This document shows, in pieces, positions 21,805 to 33,444 of a stretch of 57,262 nt of DNA. This stretch comes from Symbiodinium natans. Taxonomy: Eukaryota > Sar > Dinophyceae > Suessiales > Symbiodiniaceae. The stretch spans positions 1-57,262 of the forward strand of contig CAJNDS010000863.1 in NCBI GenBank assembly GCA_905221605.1, written 5' to 3'. Within the stretch, counting starts at the first letter, position 1, and every line of letters begins with the position of its first letter. The notes beneath the pieces are model-generated. The model saw only the letters and a list, made by a program, of their open reading frames with translations. It had not been told where the DNA came from and did no database searches. Position numbers and translations under genes: made by a program.

Positions 21805-23890
21805 GCGCCACTCATTTGGCGGAGGTTGATCTTCGCTTGAGATCACCACCCTGCCTGAACCCTACGTAAGCCATCCGACGCTCACTGCGATCTTCTGAGG
21901 TGGTGACGACATTGGAAAGGCCATGGCTATCCAACTCGTGCAAGCGCCCGATCGCGGACGTGCCCAACGCCTCATGAGCGGAGGGCAGCCTTCAATTGCC
22001 AAACCCTCTGCAATTGGAAATTTCGGCCTGCTCCCAGACCGATTGAATCAATCAAGAGAGGGGGGAACCGGGCTACAATATAGCCCCAAACCCTAAACCC
22101 TAAACCCTAAACCCTAAACCCTAGACCCTAGACCCTAAACCCTAAACCCTAAACCCTAAACCCTAAACCCTAAACCCTAAACCCTAAACCCTTACACGCA
22201 GAGCTACGCTGCAAAATAAGAAAACGGCCGGTGGCACCTTCAGGCTTCGGTGCACGCCAGTCCACGCCCGGCCACTCCAGGACCCACTTTCCAGGCCACG
22301 TGGGCCGTAGCCTTTTGGGGGGTTTAGGGTTTAGGGTTTAGGGTTTAGGGTTTAGGGTTTAGGGTTCAGGGTTCAGGGTTTAGGGTTTAGGGTTTAGGGT
22401 TTAGGGTTTAGGGTGTAGGGTGTAGGGTGTAGGGTTTAGCGTTTAGGGAGGCTTTCAGGGTTTTAAGGATTTAGGGGTTGTAACCTTCTTGGGGGCTCAA
22501 GTCTTTTGGGGGGGGGGGGGGGGGGGCTTTCAGGGTTTTAAGGATTTAGGGGCTGTAGCCTTCTTGGGGGGTTAAGTTCTTTGGGGGTGTCAAGGGTTTT
22601 AAGGATTTAGGGGTTGCAGCCTTCTTGGGGGTTCAAGGCTTTTGGGGTGTTTTTAGGGTTTAGGGCGGTTTAGGGTTTTAAGGGTTTAGGGTTGTAGCCT
22701 TCTTGGCATTGGAGGTTTTGGGGCTTGAAGGGTTTTAGGGTTTGGTTTAGAGTTTTGGGGTTTGGGAATTTAGGGTTCTGGGGTTTTGGGGTTTTTGGGG
22801 TTTTGGGTTTTTTGGGTTAAGGGTTTCATTTAGGATTTTAAGGTTTTCGGGTTTTGGGCCTTCGAAGTTGTCTGCCCATGGTCCAACTTTCGCGAGCGCC
22901 CACCTGGGAGTTCAGGAGACGAGTCGGCAAAGCCATGCAAAGTGTTTAGGGTTGAGGGTTTAGGGTTTAGGGTTTAGGGTTTATAGACCCACTGCTAGTA
23001 TGAGGGGGAACATCCCAAATCACCTCCCCCCCCCCCACCCGCCCTTTTCTTTCTGAAGTTCGAGTCGCAATGCTTTGGAAACTTCCTTCACATGTGGCAT
23101 CTCGTTGTCGGACGGTGACACCTCAGCATCCACTTGGAGGTTCATGGGTAATCATAACCACAATTATACATCTACTTATAACCTACTTAGGGGACTTGGG
23201 GTGCTTATAAGTACAGTTCTCATTGGGGTTATAAGTACCCTGAACCTCAGCATCCACTTGCTCTAAGGGACCCAACACCTCTGCAGCCCGAGGGGCAGTA
23301 GTTGCTTCTGCCGCAGTGGCTGCAAGCTTTGCCAGTATAGCCTTCGTTGTCCAGTAACCTCTGGGAATTAACGGCTAACCTTTAGGATTTATAGGGATTA
23401 CGCTACCCCAATAAGGTTAAAGGTTACCTACTCTGCTACTGAGTTGCCGTCAGGCGCTGGTCGTGCCGAAGCTCTCCGCGGTCAGTGCTCTTGGCGATCC
23501 GATGCAGCGCCACCACTGCATGAACGACATCGAACTCCTGACAGGTCGCAACCCGGAAAAGCTGGCATCGCTTTTGGGGTTTAGGGTTTAGGGTTTAGGG
23601 TTTGGGGTTTAGGGTTTTGGGTTTAGGGTTTAGGGTGCTTCGTCAGTGAAGCTATCTTGTGAGCACAACATGCTGCTAGACCGTGTTTACGTGACTCCGG
23701 GGCTCGGGGAAGTGGAAGCCTCTCTTGCCACTAGACCGCATGGAACAACCCTAGACCCTAAACCCTAAACCCTAAACCCTAAAACCAGGCCTCCAGATGC
23801 AGTTCAGCCGCATGCAATATCTCCCTCGTCGTCCAACTTTGAGCGAGGTCTTTGCCCAAGCGAACCCGCGTCGTGGACTGAAGGGCAGTG
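19288..23890 (-). CDS. Second LANTAW/OPR-like repeat protein, multi-exon
   Basis: Minus-strand exons are ~23880-23791, 23537-23448, 23341-23246, 23121-~23060, 22903-22860, 21970-21911, 20676-20580, 20220-20171, 19514-19479 and 19347-19288. The N-terminal part reads REILHAAELHLE + EFDVVHAVVALHRIAK, then AILAKLAATAAE, as in the N-terminal regions of such proteins. The repeat region gives WALAKVGPWADNFE, LHELDSHGLSN + AWSLAVARF, LLPDFQAQ + GLANTAWAMAHLLAEPE, ESIAKEVGRNAH and DFTPQGLANIGWAFATLALC. Splicing 20580 (GC donor) to 20220 creates QGLANTAW exactly. One exon between 23060 and 22903 is probably missing, and a weak one at about 22300-22250 may exist. The start and end are not identified. 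An organelle RNA-binding role is inferred from the family only. Confidence 0.8.
21165..21815. repeat. (ATC)n, poly-G/C, (CTT)n and (CT)n low-complexity block
   Basis: 21168-21310 is (TCA)n; 21476-21492 is a poly-G run; 21515-21650 is a CT-rich stretch; 21660-21710 is (CTT)n; 21735-21805 is (CT)n. It lies within the 940-bp intron between LANTAW exons 21911 and 20676. Poly-Asp, poly-Ser and Arg-Glu ORFs here are not genes. Confidence 0.93.
23122..23245 (-). mobile_element. Introner with target-site duplication inside the LANTAW gene
   Basis: AGCATCCACTTG occurs at 23125-23136 and again at 23249-23260; the match extends to 15 bp (CTCAGCATCCACTTG) if element bases are included. Between the copies lies an element with inverted ends GAGGTTCATGGGTA (23137-23150) and TACCCTGAACCTC (23236-23248). 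On the minus strand the intron runs from GAG|GTTCAGGG to GATGCTGAG|GTGTC, so the duplicated target itself supplies the acceptor AG. Removal of 124 bp gives EQVDAE + VSPSDNEMPHV in frame. Confidence 0.85.
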
Positions 23891-24231
23891 CACCAACCGA
23901 GGGAAAACGGCTAAACCCAAGACCCAAGACAGCTAGGGCAAACTAGAAAAACCATGCCAACCCCGTACACCCCTAAACCTCTAAACCCCTAAACACCTAA
24001 ACCCTAAACCCCTAACCCCTAAACCCTAAACCCTAAACCCTCCTGAACCCTTAAACCCCGAACTGGCCTCGGAGCCTGCAGGAGCTCCACTCGTCTTACG
24101 AGGGCCGGTGCCCTGCGTCCTCACTACGGGTTCCCATACAACAGGGGGTTTACGGAGGGTGCTTAGGGTTTAGGGTTTAGGGTTTAGGGTTTAGAGTTTA
24201 GGGTTTAGGGTTTAGGGTTTAGGGTTTAGGG

Positions 24232-25190
24232 CTAGGGGTGTAGGGGGTGAAGGGGGTTTGGGGGGTTTAGGGGGTTTAGGGGTCCCAAGTCTAGGTGCTC
24301 AGGGCTTAGAGGTCCTGCTTTGTGGAAAGGGTGGGAATTCATGGGCCGCATGGGTGGCCGCCCACCCGACGGCGAACTCCAGCCGACATCGAGAGATGTG
24401 ATGCGGCAAGGAATACCTTTAAAGTGGGTACAAGTAACAAAAACGAATAACCACGCATTCGCACGAGGAAAGCAAAGCGAAAGAACTAACAGCAACAAAA
24501 CATGGAAATCAAATCGAGCGGAGATTCGAGAATTTTTAAGGCTTGCAAGTGGGGATAACACGAGCCGATCAATGATCATTAGCGGCATGCTATGGGAGCC
24601 AAGCTAACGCAGAAAATCCCAAACCGTGAGCCCTAAGCCAAAACCTGCGAGCCCGCCCACAATATTATGCTCAGTTGTGACATGGCGGTTCTGGTTGCAA
24701 CTCATCTAAACACCCCACTCCCACTCCAACGCCACCCCTCGCACCTCCCCCCGCGCTTCCACCCTTCCCCTACCCGCCAAACGCACTTCAAACTCAGCAA
24801 TTTCAGCAAGCTGCACATGACCCGAGAGCTATTTCGGAACCCTAAATCCTAAACCCTAAATTCTACAACCCTGCAGCCTTAAAGCTGGATCGTGGTCCTC
24901 GGCTCGCTCCGATCTCGAGCTCGATCCTGTCCGTTACGACTCCCAGCCTCGTAGGCTCAGGGCGTGGGTTTGGGGTTTCGGGCTTGGGGTTTAGGGTTTG
25001 GGGTTTAGGGTTTAGGGTTTGGGGTTTAGGGTTTAGGGTCTGGGGACTTGGGGTTTGGGGTTTAGGGTGTCACTAAGGGGTTAAAGAGGTTCAAGTGCTG
25101 AGGTGGAGTTTTTTGTAGGGATTGCAACTGTCAAGGCGGCAACTTCCAGGTAACATTCTTCATGAACCCTTCAAGTAGCATGCTTTGGCT
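24232..25190. other. Mosaic spacer with weak exon-like pieces
   Basis: A minus-strand frame at 24588-24232 starts MPLMIIDRL and has a hydrophobic run (HVLLLLVLSLCF) that resembles a signal sequence, but the DNA is AT-rich and no splice-consistent continuation was found. A short minus frame at about 24955-24860 (VVTDRIELEIGASRG) is exon-like. Telomere-type tracts flank both. Confidence 0.3.
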
Positions 25191-25203
25191 TGGGTGTCTA
25201 AGG

Positions 25204-25985
25204 ATGCTTGCGGTTCATGGGGTTTCACTCACCATGTCAGCAACTTGCCATTTTGGAATTAAAAAAAACACCAAGAACACAATAGCTAAGTCAATGATGG
25301 AATAATACGAGAGCATAAGAAGATAATGCCAAAGATGCCTCCAGTCGGGTTCGCTCCGGCGGCACCGTTGCTTTGCCGGGCCGGAAGTTGGCCCAGGGAT
25401 CATTGGCTCCTGCACATCCATGCGTCGTGGACACAGAGTCAGCACAACACCGTATCAGTCCTAGCCCTAACCCTAAACCCTAAACCCTAAACCCCAAACC
25501 CTAAACCCTAAACCCTAAACCCTACATGGTCCGAAGGTCGAAGTGGGTTGCTGAGGCTTGCTCTCGACTCTCGGCACTCTCGACCATACCCCCTCGCAGC
25601 CCGCCTGAATCGGGCTGCGAGAGGTGGAAGGACACCATCCGCTGGGCTCCGGATGCGCCAGGGGCTCTGGTGGATGAAGTTTCTCGAGGTTCTTCATCTT
25701 GACCGTCTGGAGTGTCATTCGAGTCACTGTCCACGGCGGCCTGAGATTGATATGCATCCAATCGCCTTTCCATGGAAGGTAAGCAAAAACTCAGGAAAAA
25801 AGGTGCGGAAACTTGCAGCAACGCCTTTGCTGTCAAAGGGCGTGCAGTGGTCTACGCTGCGCGCGCGATGGGGACTCCATCTTCCCAGGCTCAGGGAGCT
25901 CGACCACCTCGACTGGCTCCATCGGCTCGGCTTGGCGCTCGACCCGGGGCAGCTCTTGCGGCTGGCCATGAGGGCCATGAGACCT
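25204..25985 (-). other. Exon-like segments of an unidentified minus-strand gene
   Basis: Three open pieces are seen. 25980-25870 encodes an acidic Pro-rich stretch (EPMEPVEVVELPEPGKMES). 25765-25522 encodes a Ser/Asp/Glu-rich stretch (AAVDSDSNDTPDGQDEEP) that stays open to near the C-strand tract at 25468-25525. 25445-25215 holds an AG acceptor followed by EPMIPGPTSG or, one frame away, ANDPWANFRPGK. The composition suggests a disordered protein region. No family is recognised and the junctions are unproven. Confidence 0.4.
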
Positions 25986-27043
25986 TTAGGGTTTAGGGTT
26001 TAGGGTTTAGGGTTTCGGGTTTCGGGTTTCGGGCTTGCAAGACGTCGCGAGGGCTCAGACTTTGGCCGCTTTGGGCCCTGCTTCTATTGCCACGAGGATT
26101 CTTTTGAGTGCTGGAACTATGATTACTGGGATTGCTACCATGGCTATTCTTGCTATTCTTGCCCATACTACCAGCACTTTCATCGTTACCACTATTGGTA
26201 TTATTACCAATATTACAATTATTACCATGATTGCCATTATTACAACTATTACCATTATTACCGTCATTTCCATTAAACCCTAAACCCTAAACCCTAAACC
26301 CTAAACCCTAAACCCTAAACCCCTGTTGCCATTTAGGAGACTGCTAGTAAGCAGGGCTTCATGAACTTCATCCCCGGAGCTGCGCCCTGCACGCTTGGCC
26401 ACAGCTCACCAAACGCCCACTGGGATTCTTGCAGCAGGGTTTAGGGTTTAGGGTTTAGGGTTTAGGGTTTAGGGTTTAGGGAATCACTTCCTTCGGCTGG
26501 CGTTCTTGGCCCTTGAGTGCCGGCATGTTCTAGAGAAAGTCATTACGGTTGTCTCGCCTAACGCCATGGGCGCGGTATTCCATCCTCACGCCTGCCGCTT
26601 GCGAAGCCAAAACCCTAAACCCTAAACCCTAAACCCCTTAAGAAATAGTCCTGGCAAGCCATGACACTCAGATCACTCAGCACCTGAAGTGCCGAGTGTC
26701 AGGGCTTGTCATGGCTCATCGAGGAGCACACTTCTGTGAAATGGCAGCTGGGTTTAGGGTTTTGGAGGGTTTAGGGTTGAGGGGCTTTAGGGTTTAGGGT
26801 TTAGGGTTTTGACAAGGGCTTAGGGTTTAGGGTTTTGACAAGGGCTTAGGGTTCGGGGTGTAGGGTTACGAACCCTAAGCCCCCTAAACCCTTCAAGACA
26901 ACAGTCGCAGCAGGAAAGGCCCTCAGGCCCCAGCAGCTTTGAACCATTCCCCAAGCCCGCAGGGATGGCACCCTTCACGGGAGGCTCTCCGCGGTGGTCC
27001 CCGTCCTGCCAGATTCTTCATGCTTGCAGATGGGCTTAGGGCT

Positions 27044-27160
27044 TACTAGTTGGGATGTTCCCCCTTACACGAACAGTCCTCAGCAAAAAATGCGCGTACC
27101 CCCTAATCACTACAATCCCTACTAAGAACTTTTCGTATAAGGGGAACATACCAAGGTTTA
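27044..27160. mobile_element. TIR element (GATGTTCCCC family)
   Basis: GATGTTCCCCCTTACACGAA at about 27054 and TTCGTATAAGGGGAACAT at about 27137 are imperfect inverted repeats around about 60 bp. Related ends lie at 22997-23012 and 49810-49935. Confidence 0.55.
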
Positions 27161-27599
27161 GGGGCTTACAACAGGGTTTCGGATTTGCAGCATGGCTGAG
27201 CCCTGTACATGGCTCCTGCCGTTAGGAAAACGGGTTTAGGGTTTAGGGTTTAGGGTTTAGGGTTTAGGGTTTAGGGTTTAGGGTTTAGGGTTTAGGGTTT
27301 AGGGTTTAGGGCACCCGCTCCTTCCGGGATGTCTCCTGATTGGTCGGATGGGCCTGGTCACGCCAAAGATGTGCCAGAGCTTCTGGGTTCCAGTGCAAAA
27401 GCGTGCGTCCTGAGCGACTCTGAGAGCAAAAATCTCAAGTGAGACCCTTCCTAAGGAGAGAGACCACCGTAAAACAACAAGAACAAACAAACAAAAAACG
27501 ATTTCACAACATTCCAAGCACCTTCGCCGTCGCCCGTGTCACCCCAGAAGCGACCAGCCCCAAAAGAGGCAGCCATGGTGAGTGGATGCTCATGCCCCC

Positions 27600-27792
27600 C
27601 TGGTTCTTAGTAGGGAGTGAGAGAATGAGGGCCCTAAATATAACCTCTTTCAGGGGAGTATATGGGTAGGTTCTTAGTAGGGAATGAGAGGCCCTAAGTA
27701 TACCCCCTTTCAGGGGAGTATATGGGTAGGTTCTTAGTAGGGAATGAGAGATTCGGGCCCTACATATACCCCTTTCAAGGGAGTATATAAGC
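27600..27792. mobile_element. Three tandem partial copies of the CTTAGTAGGGAATGAG element
   Basis: GGTTCTTAGTAGGGARTGAGAG followed by GGCCCTAMATATA and a CTTTCA(G/A)GGGAGTATATGGGTA block is repeated three times at about 65-bp spacing. Each copy keeps only one terminal-repeat type. The related complete element at 47214-47312 has both ends. Confidence 0.65.
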
Positions 27793-28687
27793 ACTAGTTG
27801 CAGGACGCCAGAGCCTACGGATCCTAGAGAGGCCCCCCCAGAAGCCCACTTCTCTCTGGAGCCGCAGGAGATTTTGTGCATGGACACCATGACAAAATCC
27901 AGAAGCCCATCATTCCAGGGTAGTTCCATGGTCCCTTCTGGGCCCCTCAAATGTGGACCCCTCGCATACCCCTTAGATACCCTATAAAAGGGACCATGTA
28001 ACTAGCCTTAGACACCACAAGCAGCCGGTGCTCTTTAAGTGCCAGCTCGTGGTTTTGCGGGCTTTGCCTCCCTTTTAGCTCGCTCGGGCGTGGTCCTCGC
28101 ACCACACAGGCTGAGCATACAGCATCGACCTGCCGGTCGCTTTCTGTGACCTACGGAGACTAAGGTGGCCCTTAAAACCCTCTGAAAAAAAATATTCCTG
28201 AAATGTGACCCTCTTGAACCCAATCAAGGAAGATGTAAACATGTCCCAAGGGCCTACCAAGGAGATCTCTTCCTGAAATGTCCCAGCTTCCGACCCTGGG
28301 TCCCGCCTATAGCTAGCTATGCAGCGGCGGAGGGTAGTCGGGCGGCCGTGTATCCCTGAGCAAGCAGTTGCTGCGAAGGCGTGAGGACAAGCTGACAGAG
28401 AAGTGAAGAGAACTCCCCACCTGGGCGGGTAGTAGTATGGGGGATATCCAGGACCTGGCTTGCGAGATCTTGTGTTCGGTCAACCGGCTGTCGCTTCAGC
28501 AGGATTGTTTAGACATCATTCAATCCGAACCCTAAACCCTAAACCCTCAACCCTAAACCCTAAACCCTAAACCCTAAACCCTTCAACCATGTCGTTGCGG
28601 CAGGCACTCCAAGGTGAAGGAGGCGGCGGCCGCCTGGCTATAAGCACTCAACCAGCTTCCCAGAAAGCGCTCACTCCTTGAGGGGCT

Positions 28688-28803
28688 TTGCTTACTGTTG
28701 GTTGGCAGGGAATGAGGGAGGGAGGTAGCCTACAAAATCCCTTAAAGGGTATATACAGGGGGGATGCAGGGTACCTCGTTCCCTCATTCCCTACTAAGCA
28801 ACA
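28688..28803. mobile_element. TIR element of the CTTAGTAGGGAATGAG family
   Basis: CTTACTGTTGGTTGGCAGGGAATGAGGG at the left is matched inverted by CCCTCATTCCCTACTAAGCAACAG at the right. The interior contains CCCTTAAAGGGTATATACAGG, the same block found at 13240-13260. Ends and interior together mark one family. Confidence 0.65.
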
Positions 28804-30799
28804 GAAAGTTTGGGGCTTTGAGTTCTTGAGAACCGGACGCCGAGCGGTAGGGATAGCTTTCCTCCAGCTGCCGGTGGGGAGATTGTAGGGTTTAGGGTTT
28901 AGGGTTTAGGGTTTAGGGTTTAGGGTTTAGGGTTTAGGGTTTAGGGTTTAGGGTTTAGGGTTTAGGAGGAAGCAGGCGACACGCTTGTAAGGGCGCCACG
29001 TCGCCGTCGGCAATCCAGCTCGGCTTGCTGTTCCCCAGCTCATCCAGCTCCCCCTGAGCGCAGCTTAGAGGCTCAGAGCATCTTAGAGTCTAAGGGTAGT
29101 TGCATGGCGCCGTTGGAAAGAGGACCCCTTATATACCCTGATATACCCTATACAACCCCCAAAGACCCATACTTTGTAAGGGAGAAATTACTTAGAAGGG
29201 GGCTACAGCCGTCATGTCACCGCCGCAAGCTCTGCCGCAGGTTCAGCAGTCCAAGCTGTCCGAGCCGTCGGCCGAGTTGCCATTCCTGCCCGGAAAAGCA
29301 TGTGCATGCGTGCTGAACTTTGTGGAAATGAGTGGAAATGTGGGGAAATGAGTGGAAACGTGGGGAACATGCTCCCACTGTGCTGGGCAGAACATCGTAT
29401 CGAAGTGCGGACTTTTAAGCTTTGGGCCTGACAGTGCATTGACACTCAGCCCTGAGAAGCAATTCTTTGCGAACTCCTAGAGCCCAACTCAGTGAATCTG
29501 CCTGAATTCGTTGCAAGGACCCACTATCTGGCCCTACCAACTGCTTGCTTAAGAACCCCCCAGAAAATCCCTGATAACGAGAATATTTTCTTCTGGGGAG
29601 GAACAGTAACTATGTGGTTCACGCAACCCTAAACCCGAAAACCGCAGACCGGAACACCCGAAATTCACCCAGGGGGGTTGGGGTGTGGGGCTCAGGGTTT
29701 AGGGTTTAAGGTTTAGGGTTTAAGGCTTAGGGTTTAGGGTTTAGAGTTTAGGGTTTAGGGCTTGCCGGGCTTGACTGAAAGCCTCCTCCTCTTCGCAGGC
29801 TCATCGGCGTCATCGCCTTCACGTTAGGCTGAGCTTGGGTATGTCTCTCGGTTTAGGCCTTAGGGTTTAGGGTTTAGGGTTTTGGGATTTAGGATTCGGG
29901 ATTTCGGATTTGGGGTTTAGGGTGTTCGGATAAAAGTGTCTTAGGGCACCAGTAAGTGCAGCCAGCACGCCGTCGCGGGTCTTCCTCAGACTCAGGCTCG
30001 CAAAGTGCAAGCAGTGCAACGACAGGTTTTCCGACTGGCTGCATCTCGGCCCCGCGCTTTTGCCGCTGCGGCCCACTGGCTCCAGCCTGATGCCGCAGGT
30101 CCGGAAAACAGCACAAGCAACAAGAGCAAGACGCCCGGTGACTCCAGCCACACAGTAGCAGGCCACAGGGGCGTGTCCGAGACAGGGGCCTTGTTTTCCT
30201 CGCCTTGCATCTATGGCGCGCACTGCTAGCATGCCAACAAGCCAGCGAGAGAGAGAAAGAGAGAGAGAGAGACCCTCTACCTTCGCCTTCAGTTTTCTTC
30301 TTTTTCCTGCTCTTTGCCTCAGAGAAGCGGACATGAAGCGACAGACATCACGGGACTCGAAAAGCTGCCGTCGGCATCTTGGCCGCCGACTCTGCTAGGT
30401 TTTGTGTGGTCTCCGTGGCAGAACCTGTGGTCCGATCGTGTTGGGTTTGAGCTCACAGGGCATGGCAGTGAGTAGAGATCACAAGGGGGGACTGGGCCCT
30501 GGCCTGCATTTTATGGCGTTGTAGCACCCCTTGGGCGAGTGATGGAAAATGCAGGTCGCGCCTCGGGTGCACGGAACCATCAGTGTTCTGACATCCACGT
30601 CGCTGAGGTTCGCTGAGGCCCGTTCACTTCCCGCTAGCATGCAGCATGGCGCCTCAGGGTTGGATGAGGTTGCAGACCCGCCAAATTCACGCCTCCCATG
30701 ACTCTATGCCACACATGGGGGGTTTCCGAAAGTTAAGGGTATCTTCTTCGGGTCCTTGTTATAAGGGAACCCTACAATTTGGGGGGGGGGATCTATTTG

Positions 30800-31590
30800 T
30801 GTGCGAAGTGTCCAAATCAAGGAAAACTTGCGCGTCGAAGAACTGAAAAACTGTGTCCACTATTCCGGTTGATCAGACCCAAGTAGACAAGGAAGTTGGT
30901 TATATACAGTTGTAAGGTGTAATGTTGCTCCAGAAGTAGCAGTATCCCTGCCAACGGGGAACTCAAGGTAGCTAGCCTATCGTTCCAAGCCACTCCCGAC
31001 GTTAACTATCGGAAGGATCCCCAGAGTTGCTATCTCCAGGGGGTGGTAACCTATCGTTCAAGATGTATCCACTAGCCGTCCGGCTGCGTGTTGTACACCT
31101 ATCCCAATATTCACCTGAACAGCCACCTGCTCTCAGTATCCTCCGGCCTCCGGCTATGAGTTGTAAAGAGAACAAATAACTATCCCAAAGGTTAGGGAAG
31201 GACCTATCCCTCGTCAACGCCCGATCCTTTTAGCTCCTCTGGCCTCCGGCTGCGAGTTGGCTAATCAGATCCACAACGTACAGGGACACTATCCACGGGG
31301 GCGAAAACTGTACAGGCGGGGCGCAGCTACACGTACGAAGTCAAGAAACAAACAAAAGAGAAAGGTGAATGAATGTACAGTGTGCTTATGTTGCTGTCTT
31401 GTTGCCCTGTAAGCCCAGACAGCAACAGCACACGAAATTCTATCCAGGCCCCTCCATCTATCCCAAGGCTCAGTGCGCTATTCCGGCTCGTCCGCGAGGA
31501 GGTCGACATCTATCCCGGAGCAAACCCGAAATCAACTGACATCAAAACAATTGCTCCCCCGAAAGTACCTGAAAGACGTGGTGCGAAACA
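30800..31590 (-). repeat. LTR (3' LTR in element sense)
   Basis: It runs from TGTGCGAAG to GTGCGAAACA on the plus strand. It is identical to 39227-40017 apart from about two substitutions (for example in the GAAAGGTGAATG/GAAAGGCGAATG block). ORFs inside it (31002-31217 and 31327-31509 minus) recur in the other LTR and show no family motif. Confidence 0.95.
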
Positions 31591-33444
31591 CCCCCCGTGA
31601 TGGGGGCGTCAGCTCGCAGAGTGACGTCTCCCAGCATAAACGATGAATTCGCGAATCCTCGTCCGGTTTGCATCAGACCTTCAACACAAACGCAGGAGGG
31701 ATCGCCAGCACGGTCTCCAGCCCCTTTGAGGCGCCCACCACCACCCGCGATTACGAAGACCACATCGGCGACCCTCGGAAGCAACACCGTCATCCGCAAA
31801 CCTTCGGAATCATCGTCTGAGCACACACGTCTTCGACGGTGCCCTAATACATGCACCCAAGATGTTTGCTAATCCGCATCATTGGAAAATTGGTCACTCA
31901 TCTTCTATCCCCTTACGCCGAAACTCAGTTCATCTCGTCCAGGCACTATTCACTATCCCTTGCAACATCGGCCCTTTCACTTGGTTCAGTACCCCTCCTA
32001 GACGATGTAGCCCTTTCTTTTGCAGGAGGGACTCAATGGTGGCCAGCCATGCCCACAGAAGCTGTCTGACGAGGGCCGAGAGGACTTACTGGTGATCAGC
32101 CACGCCCCTCCACTCACAAGCAGTAACCTTCGTCATTGGTTGGTCTGCGCCCGTCAGGGAATGCCCATAAGGCCAGCTGCTCGCAGTTGAAGCAGTAGCT
32201 GCGTCGCTCCCACTCATCTCACCCAGCGCCTTCTTTACGTACATGTCCTCGACGAATATATCCCCTATCCGGAAAGCCCTATCCCAGGCTTGGCTCACGC
32301 GACGAAGCAGAGCCGCGGAGGACAGCGGGCCATGGCAATCCTAACCGCTGCATCACTCCATGCGCTAGGGGCATGACTTTGCATGCGCCCTGCAGATCTA
32401 TCCCTTGCCACGCCACCTCGTCCAACGACGTGAGGAGCCATCCCACGCACATCAGCAGACGTGACGCCGTTAATGGTGGCAGGCGTCTTCCTTCTTCTCG
32501 TCGTGGTTTCTCTCGTCCAAGTGCGTCGCAACGGCGGGCACCTACTCCCACTGATAGTCGCCGCTCTGGCCGCGAGGACTTATTGGTGATCAGCCATGCC
32601 TCCGCTGCCGTGCACGCTCCGTCTCGCAGCAACATTGTCTCCGCATTCTGCAGATTTGCCATACACTGCGTTGTTATGTTCGTAGACATCGAACAGCCTC
32701 CCGTCCGGAACGTTGATCATCATGCATTGGCAGGCAGGCTCACGGCTAATCCTTCCCTCTATCCCCCCGGCCACCGGTCGTCACGTAGATGTTCGTCAGC
32801 ATTTTCCTTTGCCAGCTTCCGGTTCACATGCATAGTAACATGTACTCCCCCCCGCACACCGTATTCAGCCTCGACGTGTAATCCCTGCACTCGTGTCGTA
32901 ATCTCCATGTAGTACTACGCATTTCTATCCACTCCCCCCGGCTCGCAGATACCGTGGTGACATAGACAATGTCATAGTTGTCCTTTCCCCCCTGTGCCGG
33001 TGGTCTTTGCATTGACGCATACATTTTCCTAGATATCGCAACTATCCCGTTTCTATACGAGCGAACTATCCGTAGACGAACTCAAACTCATAGAAAGCTC
33101 CCCCCGGCTTGTGGGCACCGCGTGGACATACACAACGTCACACATATCCCTCCGCCCCCCGGATGTCGACCAACAAAACCACACCTATGTCCTTTCTATC
33201 CCAGGCGTACTGCATTAAGATGTACAAGATTAACAATACGTCGTAGTCCTATCCCTATTCCGGAAGAGTCGGGCCTATCCCCTATACGTGTTCCTCATGC
33301 TCACAACGCTGCGAAATATCCCCTTGAGGTTGCCGTCCGCGAAGCTCACCATGCACCATACTCCCTTTGCCTTTCTGAGACGAGGTCCGACTGCTGGGCG
33401 CCAAACGTCAAGACCGGCAACGGTGTATTTAGTACGCCTTGTAT

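Larger units (their letters stand above)
26030..30780. other. Telomere-mosaic spacer with scattered exon-like fragments
   Basis: No gene could be chained here. Exon-like minus frames are about 30045-29945 (ENLSLHCLHFASLSLRKT, LANTAW-like), 29060-28965 (GELDELGNSKPSWIADGD), 28135-28075 (RSMLYAQPVWCEDHARAS) and 27905-27815 (NDGLLDFVMVSMHKISCG). 26100-26275 is ATT/ACC-rich simple sequence. Several TIR elements and telomere tracts fill the rest. Plus-strand ORFs lack motifs. Confidence 0.45.

Noticed and set aside
21448-21849. Arg/Glu-rich minus ORF and (ATC)n-derived poly-Asp/Ser ORFs
   Set aside because: These are translated microsatellites.
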